Below, piece after piece: positions 13,000-22,199 of a stretch of 64,000 nucleotides of DNA (position 1 is its first letter; every line of letters starts with the position of its first letter). The stretch is from Isoetes taiwanensis (taxonomy: Eukaryota; Streptophyta; Lycopodiopsida; Isoetales; Isoetaceae). The position numbers were made by a program, and so were the translations under genes. Under the pieces are notes generated by a model. It was not told where the DNA came from and searched no databases. It saw nothing but the letters and a program-made list of their open reading frames with translations. Location: contig JAJEKV010000053.1 of NCBI GenBank assembly GCA_021234155.1, positions 2,900,077 to 2,964,076 of the forward strand. Reading direction: 5' to 3'.

Positions 13000-13460
13000 A
13001 TTAGGGCCTTTAGGGCCCATTTTTCTTAATATAGCGCCATTAACATTAATTAGTTTAATGTAATATTTTTGTTCGAGGCCAAAGGACAGTTTTAGCCGAC
13101 ACAGAGCCAAGTACATTCACGCACTTCAAAATTAAAATTCCCCTTAAACCCCATGTAAACCCCCTTTGGTTTTGGGTGCTTATTCACTGCAGGGGATGAT
13201 GCTTAGGACGATGAGCCCCTAAAATTATGTTTACCGCATGTCTGAAATCAACACCAGCCAGTATATTACCGAATTTTATAGTATTTTGCAAATCTTACAT
13301 TTATCTAGTATAACAAATTTTGTCGTTATATCCTGGCTTGAGGACTTGTGCAGTGTAGATTAAGAATAATGGTGAATATGCCTGTTATGACTCTTGATAT
13401 GCCCATTAATTGAACTAAAGGTGACACAACCATTAATACCCATTGGTTCATAATTAAAAG
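13000..13460 (+). repeat. Foldback repeat family, copy A
   Basis: It shares a colinear series of words with 14440-14980: GGCC near the start, ATTAATTAG, CCCCTTAAACCCC, CTTTGGTTT, TATTCAC, GATGAGCCC, AAATCAACACCA and CTTACATTT. The copies differ by many indels. The right half is less clearly an inverted copy of the left than in copy B. Confidence 0.65.
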
Positions 13461-13659
13461 GTTGAGGGATTAAAAGTAGCAGGACTTCAGGGTCTAGCTA
13501 TCAATATAGCAGCATAATATGAGGGGTTTTCTTTGTGTTTTGTGCGGCTTTCGCTGGGTTTTCACATGATTTGATGATGTGATGAATGGATGTCTGAAAA
13601 TCGTCGTCTAGAGTGCTACTGAATTTCGGCCGGGTGATTTTGTGCTTTTTCGATGGTCC

Positions 13660-13845
13660 AGCTTAGCCAATGGCTCGCAACAAAAGCCACTTTTTTTGTC
13701 GCATTGGTCGTAATGGTCAGCGACCAATGGCTCATGACAAAAGCTCTTTTTTGTGTGTGTGTGGTACGTAATGGTCGACAACAGTGGCTCACAACAAAAG
13801 TCCTCTTTTTGTGTGTGTGTGTGTGGTGCATAATGGGCATATGAA
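13660..13845. repeat. Three-copy minisatellite of about 58 bp with GT runs
   Basis: Three adjacent units each contain CAATGGCTC or CAGTGGCTC, then ACAAAAG, a T-rich run and a GTAATGG- or ATAATGG-like end. The second and third also carry GT dinucleotide runs. Open frames crossing this block on either strand are a consequence of the repeat. Confidence 0.75.
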
Positions 13846-14439
13846 GGGCGCATGGTGCGGTTTCCGTAGGCAACATTTCTTATCATAACTTTTGATCCAG
13901 ACTCTGTTTGAGATGATTTTTATTGCGTTGGAAAGCTCTCGAGAGATCTTTTTGATAGTGTATGATATGGATATGTTTGGTTAAATTATCTATGCTAAAA
14001 CAGCAATTTTCGGCCGGGTTTGTTGAAGGCTTTTACATCCTACGATTGATTATCTGATTGCGCTATTGGATGACCCATTTATGGCTCATTAGAATGAAGC
14101 CTGCAAAATTACCATGCATTTTTAGATTTTGAGGCTTCTAGATCCTTGTGCTAACAAAGCGGAAAAGTTTTCCCACTTTGGTTTCTCACCACAAGAATCC
14201 ATGGGCCAAAGGTTCTTTGTGCTTCGGTTGCAAAATGTTTGTGTATGGGTGTTGCAAACTTTATGACTTTTCAGAATAATGGGATCAATACGCTCTATCT
14301 TTATGAAGTAACTTTTACTTATGTTACTGTTTGTTTTATTGTGATGAAATTCAGCTACAATGGGTGATGAAAGCCTCAGATAGATTCTAGTTTTTAGGTT
14401 TGAATTCTAAATTTTTTGTCTCTGCCATTTGTGGCGTCC

Positions 14440-14980
14440 TTAAGGCCCGAAGGGCAAAAATTTTTGCAACACAAACCATTAACATCAACATATAAAATTA
14501 AACCCCACAACCAACACACATATGACCATTGACACATTAACAACCAACACATAACTACCATTGACATTAATTAGCTTGCAACCATTAGGTTAACTTACAT
14601 TTAAATTAAAATCCCCTTAAACCCCCCTTTGGTTTGGAATTTTTTGTATTCACCGCGAAGGGGTGGCGTGGGCGGTGAGCCCTCATGGTGTATTTTGCGT
14701 GTAAATCAACACCATATGAGCGTGCGCTTGAAATCTTATATTTGAATCTTGTTATATAGTATATGGAATTTGGCATACCCCAAACAGCGAGGAACTACGT
14801 GCAGTTGTGGTTAAGGAATAAAGGGTGAACCCGCCTATCCAACGACTCTCGTTGCCGGAGTCACCCGTGTGAATATGCACCCAAACGAAGGGGTTTAAAG
14901 GGATTTTAAAACAAACATGTTGGACGATGGTTGTGTTGATGTGTCGGTAGCTGGACGTTGAGGATATCAATGAACCGTAA
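14440..14980. repeat. Foldback (inverted-repeat) element, copy B
   Basis: The left arm (about 14520-14745) contains AATCCCCTTAAACCCC at 14610-14625. The right arm (about 14770-14980) contains its reverse complement in altered form, GGGGTTTAAAGGGATTTT near 14890-14907. A second pair is GACACATTAACAACCA near 14531 and TGGTTGTGTTGATGTGTC near 14928. The centre of symmetry is near 14750. The unit could form a long hairpin, as in foldback or MITE-like elements. Confidence 0.65.
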
Positions 14981-16129
14981 TGAAATTGGTCCCGGTATGC
15001 GATGGTAGATATCCATGACTTCACAGCCGTTGTAATATATGTTTCACTTAGAAAAATTGGATGGGCGTGAACATGAGTACATGGATGGCATGACTAGCAT
15101 AATTAAAATAAGCTCTTTCCTTCTTATGGAAATACAAAAAGTAGTAAGTTTCGATGAAATCCGAAACGCCTTGATTTGAACTACATCTCATATACTTTCG
15201 CGACACTTTGGTCATGTTCCATTACCCATTTGTTACATTGAATGAAACGCTGAGGATGTTCTAGGCTTAAGTTGCCCATGCCTATAAAGTATTATCTGTT
15301 TTACATGCAGGGTGCAAAAATACTTTATGAAATTGAGAACAAAACTTGAAAATGTCCAATTGTATTTCCTACCTGATGTTTGTGAGTATCTTTTGCACCA
15401 ATCAACATTCAAAAGGAATGTTCACGGTGGCCTTAGTCGCTGCGATAAATTGCTTATAAGATATAATGTTGGGGTTTTATTCAACATATAATTGGCACAA
15501 GATGCATATTAGTCCTTTTTTATACCGAACTTAGAAAAAGTTGGCTAGTGTCATGTTTGAAGCACGCTAAAATGCAAAAAATAAAATGCCAAATTCCTAA
15601 AAAATGTCGTGTACTTTTCGCGCTCTGTTATCAGCCACAGATATATCACTCTAATGAGGCCATGTGATCGAAATCTGGGGTCATACGGCGACCACATGGC
15701 AACCCGCGGGGCCAGATGCGGCAGAACATTTGGGAGAAGAGTCTTTTCTACTTTTACGATAGCGGTGTAGTGGCTATGACTACATCAGGATGACCAGAAT
15801 TGGCTATTATTAACAGAAAGCTTGGATCGTGTAGATCCGAGCATTAAAGTAAAGGGATTTGAAAAAAAGGAAGGAAGAGGAGGATATTTAATGAAGGGAG
15901 TTCAAAAAATACCTGCTTGAAGGTAGTGGCACCAAGCTCTATCGGAGTAAAAAGAGCTTGGACTCCCAAATTTTTCCTCATCTTTTTCAATCATTCTTCT
16001 TCTTGTTTGCATTCTTTGCCTAAATCTGTTGGCTTTCCATGCTTCCACAACTTAGTCCTCTCTGTGCATGACTTGGCATTATACATACTTGAGGTTCTAG
16101 ATGAGCGTATTCAATTATTGAGCCCTCAG
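14981..16129. other. No recognisable gene
   Basis: The sequence is unique, with no domain-bearing frame. A 71-codon open stretch at 15917-16132 abuts the LINE tail and may be decayed LINE sequence, but it carries no motif. Confidence 0.4.
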
Positions 16130-16325
16130 TAGTCATCATCGCCTACTTATATTTTCTCTTTGCTTGTCTAGTATCATCGTTACTACAAAGGTTTTTTTTT
16201 GAAAACCTTTTGAGGCAGGGGTTTTATAATCTTAGAAGTAATGGTTGTACTAGGCCATTGTATGGGTCTCATGGCCTCTTAGTCTTCGTAGACGTTAAAA
16301 AATTGATTCTATTCTATTCTACTAA
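16130..16325 (+). mobile_element. LINE 3' UTR and tail
   Basis: The block has a T-run, then GTTGTACTAGG, TCTCATGGCCTCTTAG and GTTAAAAAATTGATTC, ending in TATTC repeats at about 16305-16320. This is the usual form of a plant LINE 3' end, and it shares its tail with the end near 2297. Confidence 0.5.
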
Positions 16326-16330
16326 ATACT

Positions 16331-16748
16331 TTTCTATTACTGCTAAATATTACGGTTGCGAGAGAGCGAAGCGTTGACAGCAGCTTGATCTAGGTGAGGG
16401 TAGAACGATGGCGATAGATAGAGATATTATGAAGACCGGCTATCCCACATTGATGACTTCCAGTTGTGGACAAAATGTTACGAATATAACACTCCTACAA
16501 CAAAGGGCTGAGATTAAAATTTGAGATTAAATGATAAGGCCCAGAATGTTAAGGATATGTTATAGATATGCCATGCATAGTTTAAACACATCACTAGCCG
16601 ACGCTCACTTATATTGACCATCAGATAGGGTTCAAAAATACTTCTAAGCCGCTTTTGTCTGGTTGGAATCCAAAATTTCCAATCTAGCTTTTTGGATGCC
16701 AAAAAAACTCCACTAAAGAAAATCAATGTAAAATCTGGCACATCTGAA
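16331..16748. other. No recognisable gene
   Basis: Unique AT-rich sequence before the minisatellite. A minus-strand open stretch at 16514-16741 has no recognisable feature. Confidence 0.4.
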
Positions 16749-16940
16749 TCCTATTCTATTTTTAATCCATTTTAGACTTACATAGGCGGCAATTTATCTG
16801 TTCTATATTAATTTAAACTTATATAGATGGCATTATCCTATTCTATATTAAATCCACTTTAAACTCTACATAGATGGCAAATTATCCTATTCTATATATT
16901 AAATCCATTTTAAACTTACATAGGTGGCAAATTATCTGAT
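16749..16940. repeat. Minisatellite of about 50-57 bp, about four copies
   Basis: Each unit contains CCTATTCTAT, then TTAAATCCATTTTAAACTTA, then CATAGATGGCAAATTAT with small changes. The four copies differ by point changes and short indels. It sits directly upstream of the 108-bp duplication. Confidence 0.8.
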
Positions 16941-16984
16941 AAAGCTTATAATTTTGTTCGAACCCTACCACCAGGCATGCAAAG

Positions 16985-17330
16985 TTGGTCCTATAGATGG
17001 AGTATTTATAGATGGAGTATTTATAGGTAGAGTGTGTATGGAAACAGCTTACAAGGAGTTGTAGACGGAGTACTTATAAGTTAAAAGAGTGTTCATGAAA
17101 AGAACTTAGAAGGCACGAAGATGATAATGCGTTATCTATCAAACTACTTACAAGCACTACAAGGAGTTGTAGATGGAGTACTTATAAGTTAAAAGAGTGT
17201 TCATGAAAAGAACTTAGAAGCCACGAAGATGATAATGCGTTATCTATCAAACTACTTACAAGCCACGAAAATGACAATGTGTTATCTATCAAACAACTTA
17301 CAAGCCACCAAAATTATAAATTATACTATC
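16985..17330. repeat. 108-bp tandem duplication with nested shorter repeats
   Basis: The unit starting ACAAGGAGTTGTAGA at 17051 is repeated at 17159 with almost no change over about 108 bp. It is followed by shortened copies of its tail (CACGAAGATGATAATG and TTATCTATCAAACTAC). Upstream, TATAGATGGAGTATT is also duplicated. The near identity points to a recent duplication compared with the decayed transposons around it. Confidence 0.85.
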
Positions 17331-17516
17331 AGAATGCCCTAGAAGAAAAATGCCCTCATATTCTAGAGGAATATATTAATGCTACATTACATAAACTCTG
17401 AATGTGCCAAATTATAAAGTGGGATGAATTGATATTCCATTGATAACCAAAAGTTCATAAACACCGTGCCATAGTGGCAGAGCCAACCAAAATATAAGAA
17501 CTGGGAGAGAATCATG

Positions 17517-17583
17517 AAGGTTAGTGCAATTTTATGTGTCACTAAAATGAAGGTTAGTGCCATTTTAAGAGTCACTAAAAGAC
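17517..17583. repeat. 34-bp tandem duplication
   Basis: Two near-identical copies of a unit with AAGGTTAGTGC, ATTTTA and GTCACTAAAA lie side by side in the DnaJ 3' flank. No coding role is visible. Confidence 0.75.
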
Positions 17584-17591
17584 AAGGTAAA

Positions 17592-17692
17592 AGGGATAGA
17601 ACAATAAAAATGATATATGCACAATTTAGGCTTTTTGAGTGGAGAGGGATAGAACAAAAAATAAAATATGTACAATTTTAGGCTTTTTGAGT
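17592..17692. repeat. 53-bp tandem duplication across the DnaJ stop codon and 3' UTR
   Basis: Two copies lie at about 17592-17639 and 17645-17692. Both contain AGGGATAGAAC followed by an A-rich stretch, then ACAATTT and AGGCTTTTTGAG. The proximal copy holds the last codons and TAA of the DnaJ gene; the distal copy lies in the 3' flank. The coding sequence is not disrupted. Confidence 0.8.
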
Positions 17693-18709
17693 TCTTGCTT
17701 TTGTTCTTGTCTTCTTTTCCTGTTTGGATATGCAAGAATCTGCTGCTCGCTTCCTGCCATCCTTTTCTTGCGCTAAATTATTCCTTGAAGAACATGTTGC
17801 TGATCCATTCTGCAGCGATACATCTGTATCAGAGCTCCAAATCATGCATTGCAGCTAGCATATTTTTATCTAACAATCGAACTGTTTCTTCCGATCTGCC
17901 CTGGGAAAATTTTGGACTGAATACTTACATTTGTAAAAAATTCCCGTAACAATGAATCCTCGCCACAGCAGGCTTCAAATCCAAAAGAAGTATATTCTGA
18001 TTTCGTCCAATTCTCTGATCCTAGATTGCTCTGTTCTGGTATGTCTCTCGGATCAAAAATTTTGGAGAAAAGGTCTTTCAATTCTTCCATATTCTCTCCT
18101 CCGTCGGCCTATACATGAAACCGCAATTTATCTACCACCTTGATTTTATGAAAAATCCCGGAAATTTTTACCTTGTTCTTGACAGTCGACATCATGGCCG
18201 CCATTTCGCCCATAAATTCTTGGAAGCTCTGAACCAATTTTTTATATCAGAATCGGAATCCAACCTGAGCAGCAAAAAAAATTGCAAAATCTCTTACATC
18301 ATCCTCCGATTTGTCATATATTCCAGCATCGTAGAGCAATCTTTTATTATCATTCGATAGAACTAAAACCCAAATAGAACGCTGATCAAATCAGACCCGA
18401 TCCAATGCTAAAAAACAAAAGGGACAAAAAGCCTTCGTAACGTACCGGAATAAGCTTCTTGAATGGCTTGAAAATGCAGCTTGGCTTGTTCTGCTTTCGC
18501 CGAATTACCGCTGTTGCACTTATCGGGATGCCATCTCTAAAAGAATTCAAACGGATTAAATCCAACAACTGGAACTCTGTCAATTATCCTAATTTGAAGC
18601 ATAAACTCACTTTAGCAAGCCGTTTGTATGCATTGCGAATTTCTGAAGCAGAGCATGTACTACTGAGTTCAAGGATCGAGTAGAAGCTACTGCTATCCCC
18701 TGAATCCAT
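17678..18709 (-). CDS. J-domain (DnaJ/HSP40 class C) co-chaperone, 6 exons, apparently intact
   Basis: I deduced six exons: 18611-18709, 18446-18536, 18298-18362, 18172-18228, 17929-18108 and 17678-17854. Together they give 669 nt, or 222 residues plus TAA. All five introns (74, 83, 69, 63 and 74 bp) have GT-AG borders, and every phase joins cleanly. Residues 8-80 form a J domain: helix I (FYSILELSS, then EIRNAYKRLAK), the essential HPD at residues 36-38 (RWHPDKC), and helices III-IV ending LLYDAGIYD. Next comes an acidic turn, then a Met-rich segment FMGEMAAMM (residues 90-98) typical of plant class C J proteins such as the Arabidopsis At1g56300/At1g71000 group. The last 30 residues are Lys/Arg-rich and could be a nuclear signal. 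J proteins stimulate the ATPase of HSP70. The start chosen is MDSGDSSS; an in-frame ATG at 18733 would add eight residues. Exon 3 could read on to 18265, but that leaves a 36-bp intron, so the donor GAT|gtaaga is preferred. The family call is firm; the client and compartment are unknown. Confidence 0.88.
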
Positions 18710-18888
18710 ATTAAAAACCACGAATTCAACCATGCTCCCAAGGGAACCAAACCTCCAAGCTACCAATTAAGGAGCTGAAAAATTCGCCGGAAGGGCAAGA
18801 ATCAACCTACGCTAAAAATCTGAAGGAAGAATGAAGCAAATTGGATCGTTAGGAGTCAAGCCGGAGCAGAATTGGAGATTAAACAGAG

Positions 18889-18896
18889 GATTTATG
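18889..18896 (-). promoter_or_regulatory. TATA-like box of the DnaJ gene
   Basis: On the minus strand the sequence reads CATAAATC, about 180 bp upstream of the ATG, and is followed by a pyrimidine-rich leader. It is the best TATA-like match between the heat-shock element and the start codon. The transcription start would fall near 18860-18870. Confidence 0.35.
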
Positions 18897-18975
18897 AAGC
18901 AGGGGCCCAGGATTTGAAAAGAAAAGTCCAAAAAAGAGGATGAAACCCGAAAAAGGGCAAGGGCGGCCGTCATCG

Positions 18976-18990
18976 GGAATCTTCTGGAAC
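18976..18990. promoter_or_regulatory. Perfect heat-shock element upstream of the DnaJ gene
   Basis: The sequence GGAATCTTCTGGAAC contains GAA-nn-TTC-nn-GAA, a perfect three-unit binding site for heat-shock factors. It lies 267 bp upstream of the chosen ATG and about 80 bp upstream of a TATA-like box on the same strand. The motif is directly visible. Function in heat induction is inferred from its position and from the known regulation of HSP40 genes. Confidence 0.62.
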
Positions 18991-19750
18991 AAAGATTTAC
19001 TTATCTTCAATAGAACGTGTGCGGGGCTGATATCGGGTGCGTTTATCCACCATGCAATTACTAGTGCCTTTTTTATTTTCATCGGATATTTCAAGTTTGG
19101 AACCTGGATTTAAAAATACAAGAAATATTTTCGAAAATTTTCTCCATTTTAACTCGACCGGAAATCTTCGAATTTCAAAAGAAAAACCCTTCTTTACCCT
19201 AGAGTTCTCCCAACACCCAACACCTGACTGATAATCTTGACATTTTCACATATAGATGGATGGAATCAGTAAGTGATAAATTTCGAATGAACTCTTGCAG
19301 CTTACCTGTTGAAATTGAAAATTTTCGACATGTAAAAACTTTCTCAAGAAGTTTTTCTGGTCAAAATCCATAAGATTTTTCATATTTTTTGGCTGAAAAT
19401 ACGTTTTAGTATAAGGCTTCATGTTGCTTAGATTATGCAGGGAATATCCTTTGTAGGTGTAGAGCTTGTCGCTCACTGTGTCCAATGCAATACGAAACAA
19501 TTTTAAGGTCGACAAAGAAAGCCCAATTGTGTAGGACACTAAAAAGAGCTTCCTTGAGTGATGCACACATACACAACATTAGCACCAACTCTATGGGACC
19601 CTAAACACAACCACCATTTCTTTTTGGTGTGTAGTGAGTGAGGCATGCCTGAAGCATAAACATATGATGTTATTGTGTAGTTTCTACAAGGTCAACAAAT
19701 AAATTATTACCGTTTGGTGGACTAATTGCGTCAATGTGTTTGGTTAAATG
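18991..19750. other. Upstream flank of the DnaJ gene, no gene seen
   Basis: The sequence beyond the heat-shock element holds scattered TTC and GAA triplets near 19120-19180 but no second well-spaced element. A 106-codon minus-strand open stretch at 19246-19566 lacks any recognisable domain. Confidence 0.4.
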
Positions 19751-19754
19751 CACG

Positions 19755-20030
19755 AGTCTAAACAAATTGGCTTGTGAACATTGTATGCATGTGTGGTTGC
19801 TGATGTAACTTGTGTGGTCTTGTGCATGTGTGGTTGTCGATGTAACATATGCGTTCGTTCTTATATTGCGCGTTCGTTCTTATATTGCGCGAGTGTAAAC
19901 AAATTGGCTTGTGAACATTGTGTGCATTTGTCGTTGTTGATGTAACTTGTGTGTTCTTGTGCATGTGTGGTTGTCGATGTAACATGTGCGTTTCGTTCTT
20001 ATGTCTCTTGTTGACGCACCAAATGTGCGA
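19755..20030. repeat. 137-bp tandem duplication
   Basis: TAAACAAATTGGCTTGTGAA occurs at 19759 and 19896, and the sequence stays alike to about 20030. A shorter unit, GCGTTCGTTCTTATATTGC, is itself doubled at about 19851-19889. The unit is rich in TGTG and GATGTAAC words. Confidence 0.8.
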
Positions 20031-20430
20031 AGATGAATGAAACACCATTTGAGAAGTGAACAAAAACATTGAAATCAATACCAATCCCACCTAGCCTATA
20101 ATACTAAAAAAATGTGTAATTGGATGCGCTTTTTAGGTTAACTGTTTTAAAAGGTCTAGAATAAGTGAAATTGATCTGCATAGACGAATTTGGGTTGATA
20201 GAATGGGAAAACGATGATCAAAATCATTTGTGGAAAGTTCAAAACAGTCAAGGTAGTTTGGACATGGCCGAAATCCGGTCAGTTGTGACCCTTAGGTGAT
20301 TCAATTGTTGTATGGATTTCGGAATGGAGTTTTGCACTGTCATTGAAGAATTTCTGTTCAATGAAGCTAAAAGTTATCTAGTCTAAAATGTTGGGTAATA
20401 GAATACATCTAGCATAGCTAAAAATTTACA

Positions 20431-20466
20431 ATTAAGATAGATAGATAGATGGATGGATGGATGGGG
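20431..20466. repeat. (GATA)n(GATG)n microsatellite
   Basis: A run of GATA units passes into GGAT units over about 36 bp. The DNA between 20030 and this run shows no gene. Confidence 0.85.
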
Positions 20467-20519
20467 TTTTTAGCCTAGCTTCTACCAATTTGAGGAGAAC
20501 TTGGAACTGACAGCTCAAG

Positions 20520-21015
20520 AGGCTAGAATCTTGCCCAACAACAACCGAAATGGTTGCATCCAACTATTTCATCCCTAAAGACTCCACATATTGCATCTCC
20601 CACTATTATCCCTTCATGTGTTTCTTTGCCTTCAGACACAAACTCTGTTAATGCCTCTCCTACTTTAGTCACTACTTCTCCTATGTTTACATTTTCTTTT
20701 ATTTCTCCTTTAGTGAGTTCTCCCCCGATCTTGGTATCTCCTCTTTTGTCCACTTTACCTAAGGCGTCTTCAATCCCATTTTCTGCACCTATGACCACAT
20801 CTTGTGTGCAAGACAGTGTAGCACCTAATATGTTGGTTGTGGCACCACCGCTTCTGGAAATCTCATTGTGTGGTGGGAGCTCCCACTGCTTCTTACGCAA
20901 TGATTCCTTTTGCCCTTTTAATGCGGTTTGGACCCACGTTATCCTCATGGGATTGAGGTTCCTTGGGGATAAATGTCAAAAATAATGTTGTTGAGGATGT
21001 GCTTACATGTGAGAT
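20520..21015 (+). pseudogene. Probable LINE ORF1 C-terminus and ORF2 start
   Basis: An open frame of 143 codons (20554-20985) is Ser/Thr/Pro-rich, as are the C-termini of plant LINE ORF1 proteins. Near its end, in another frame, SSWD-stop-GSLG at about 20941-20967 resembles the SWNVRGLG start of LINE endonucleases. Nothing of the endonuclease follows, so the element is truncated. This call rests on weak similarity; a chance Ser-rich frame is the alternative. Confidence 0.4.
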
Positions 21016-21019
21016 ATAA

Positions 21020-21600
21020 AATAAGATAAATTGTTTTTAATCCATAGAGACGGATTATGGGGCCGAAACAAAAGAGAGGGCATGAGCCCTAGCAGAACAG
21101 AGGACCTACGTCCAAACAAAACACTACATGGGAACTAAGCTTCCATTACAACAAAGAAAAGAAAATAAGAAAATAACAAAGGAATATGGATGTTATGGAC
21201 ACTATGATGGCAAATCCACCCCGTTTCGGCCATTGAGTATTAGACCAGTAGTTATGCTCTCACATAGCCAACTTTTTTGCAACCTAGCTTCTCGAACTTT
21301 ACACAGCTCCTCGATACTTATACAGTGTTGTATGGGGTAAAGGTCCTCTGAGACGAGAAGTTAGTGTTCTTGAGTGACTAGCAATCTTGGACATAAAGCC
21401 TATCTTGCATGGTATAATTGGACAACCATATGGCGGTGATGCAGTCTCTCGGCCCCAACTCTTTGGAGAATTTCATCAGCAATAGTAAGGCTTCTAGATG
21501 TGCATAGTATGCAGCAAAAGAAGTATCTTTGACACATTTAGTGTCGGACAAGAACACATGCAGAGTATCCCCACACTATTTGCAAATTCATGCAGTTTGA
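21020..21600 (-). mobile_element. LINE 3' end in minus orientation
   Basis: Read on the minus strand this is a typical plant LINE 3' UTR: GTTGTAATGGAAGC, TTGTTTGGACGTAGG, GCCCTCTCTTTTGTTTCGGC, then CTATGGATTAAAAACAATTT at the end (about 21030-21055 on the plus strand). The 5' limit is uncertain. It lies tail-to-tail with the preceding plus-strand fragment. Confidence 0.5.
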
Positions 21601-21814
21601 CCGCATCCTTCCAAAATGGTAGAATTAGTGCGGGTATGATGGACTTCTTCTTCTGAGAGAGCATGTGCTGCAGTTGATCGTCTTTGGATCATGCATGGGA
21701 TATAGAACACACTCTTACGCCCATGAAATTCATATCGAGCATGTGTTGCATCGGTCATTGCTTGACATCTGCATGTCATGGGCGGTCTGCAGTCATGGCA
21801 TTTTATGACATCAT

Positions 21815-22149
21815 GCACGGCCGAGGATATGTTTGTGTCGTAATACGTGCATGGGGCAAAGAGCAAATTGTTTCCTACTCGGTGATGATGTGTGGGATGA
21901 CTATTTCTGGAATGTGGAGTATAGCAAATGAAGCGATAATAGCTTACACCTTCGAATTGTACACTTGGACTGTTAGGATACCGTTGGGCTCTCATATTTA
22001 ACACAAGTATAGACGTGCCTTTTCTATATTTAGGTATGCCTTTTTCCATGTACTCTATATATGTGTTCATATTCAATACATGATTCGAAGTCTCTTTGGG
22101 ATTACCTTTGTTCTTGTCTTCGCATGCTTTCTTTTCGCCTTTAGTTTCA
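21815..22149 (+). repeat. 5' LTR of the copia element
   Basis: It matches the 3' LTR through shared words: TTGGGCTCTC, ATAGACGTGCCTTTT or ATAGACATGCCTTTT, TTTAGGTATGCC, ATATATGTGT, TATTCAATACATGATT, CTTTGGGATTAC, TTTGTTCTTGTCTT and TTAGTTTCAATA. The 3' end is firm. The 5' end is set by a weaker match (GAGGATATGTTTGTGT) and could shift by tens of bases. Confidence 0.8.
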
Positions 22150-22155
22150 ATAATA

Positions 22156-22168
22156 TGGTATCGTGAGC
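22156..22168 (+). other. Copia primer-binding site, mutated
   Basis: TGGTATCGTGAGC lies seven bases after the LTR end and differs slightly from the standard plant copia primer site TGGTATCAGAGC, which pairs with initiator tRNA-Met. Confidence 0.8.
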
Positions 22169-22199
22169 AGCGTAATAAATCGCGGAAAGGCGACATTCG

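Noticed and set aside
13608-13886. Cys/His-rich minus-strand frames
   Set aside because: The pattern arises from three minisatellite units with GT runs, not from a protein domain.
16749-17330. CRISPR-like regular repeats
   Set aside because: The units are contiguous tandem duplications without unique spacers, and the DNA is a plant nuclear sequence.
18229-18264. 36-bp intron 3 in the DnaJ gene using the CAG|gttgg donor
   Set aside because: Too short for a plant intron; the upstream GAT|gtaaga donor gives 69 bp and a protein matching the family better.
19120-19180. Further heat-shock-like elements upstream of the DnaJ gene
   Set aside because: TTC and GAA triplets are present but their spacing is not the required two bases.
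20523-20948. 141-codon minus-strand open frame
   Set aside because: Antisense to a Ser/Pro-rich frame whose composition explains both; the plus strand better fits a LINE ORF1 end.
21588-22196. 202-codon minus-strand open frame, the longest in the window
   Set aside because: It runs antisense through the copia 5' LTR and primer site and has no protein features; the LTR explains the sequence.
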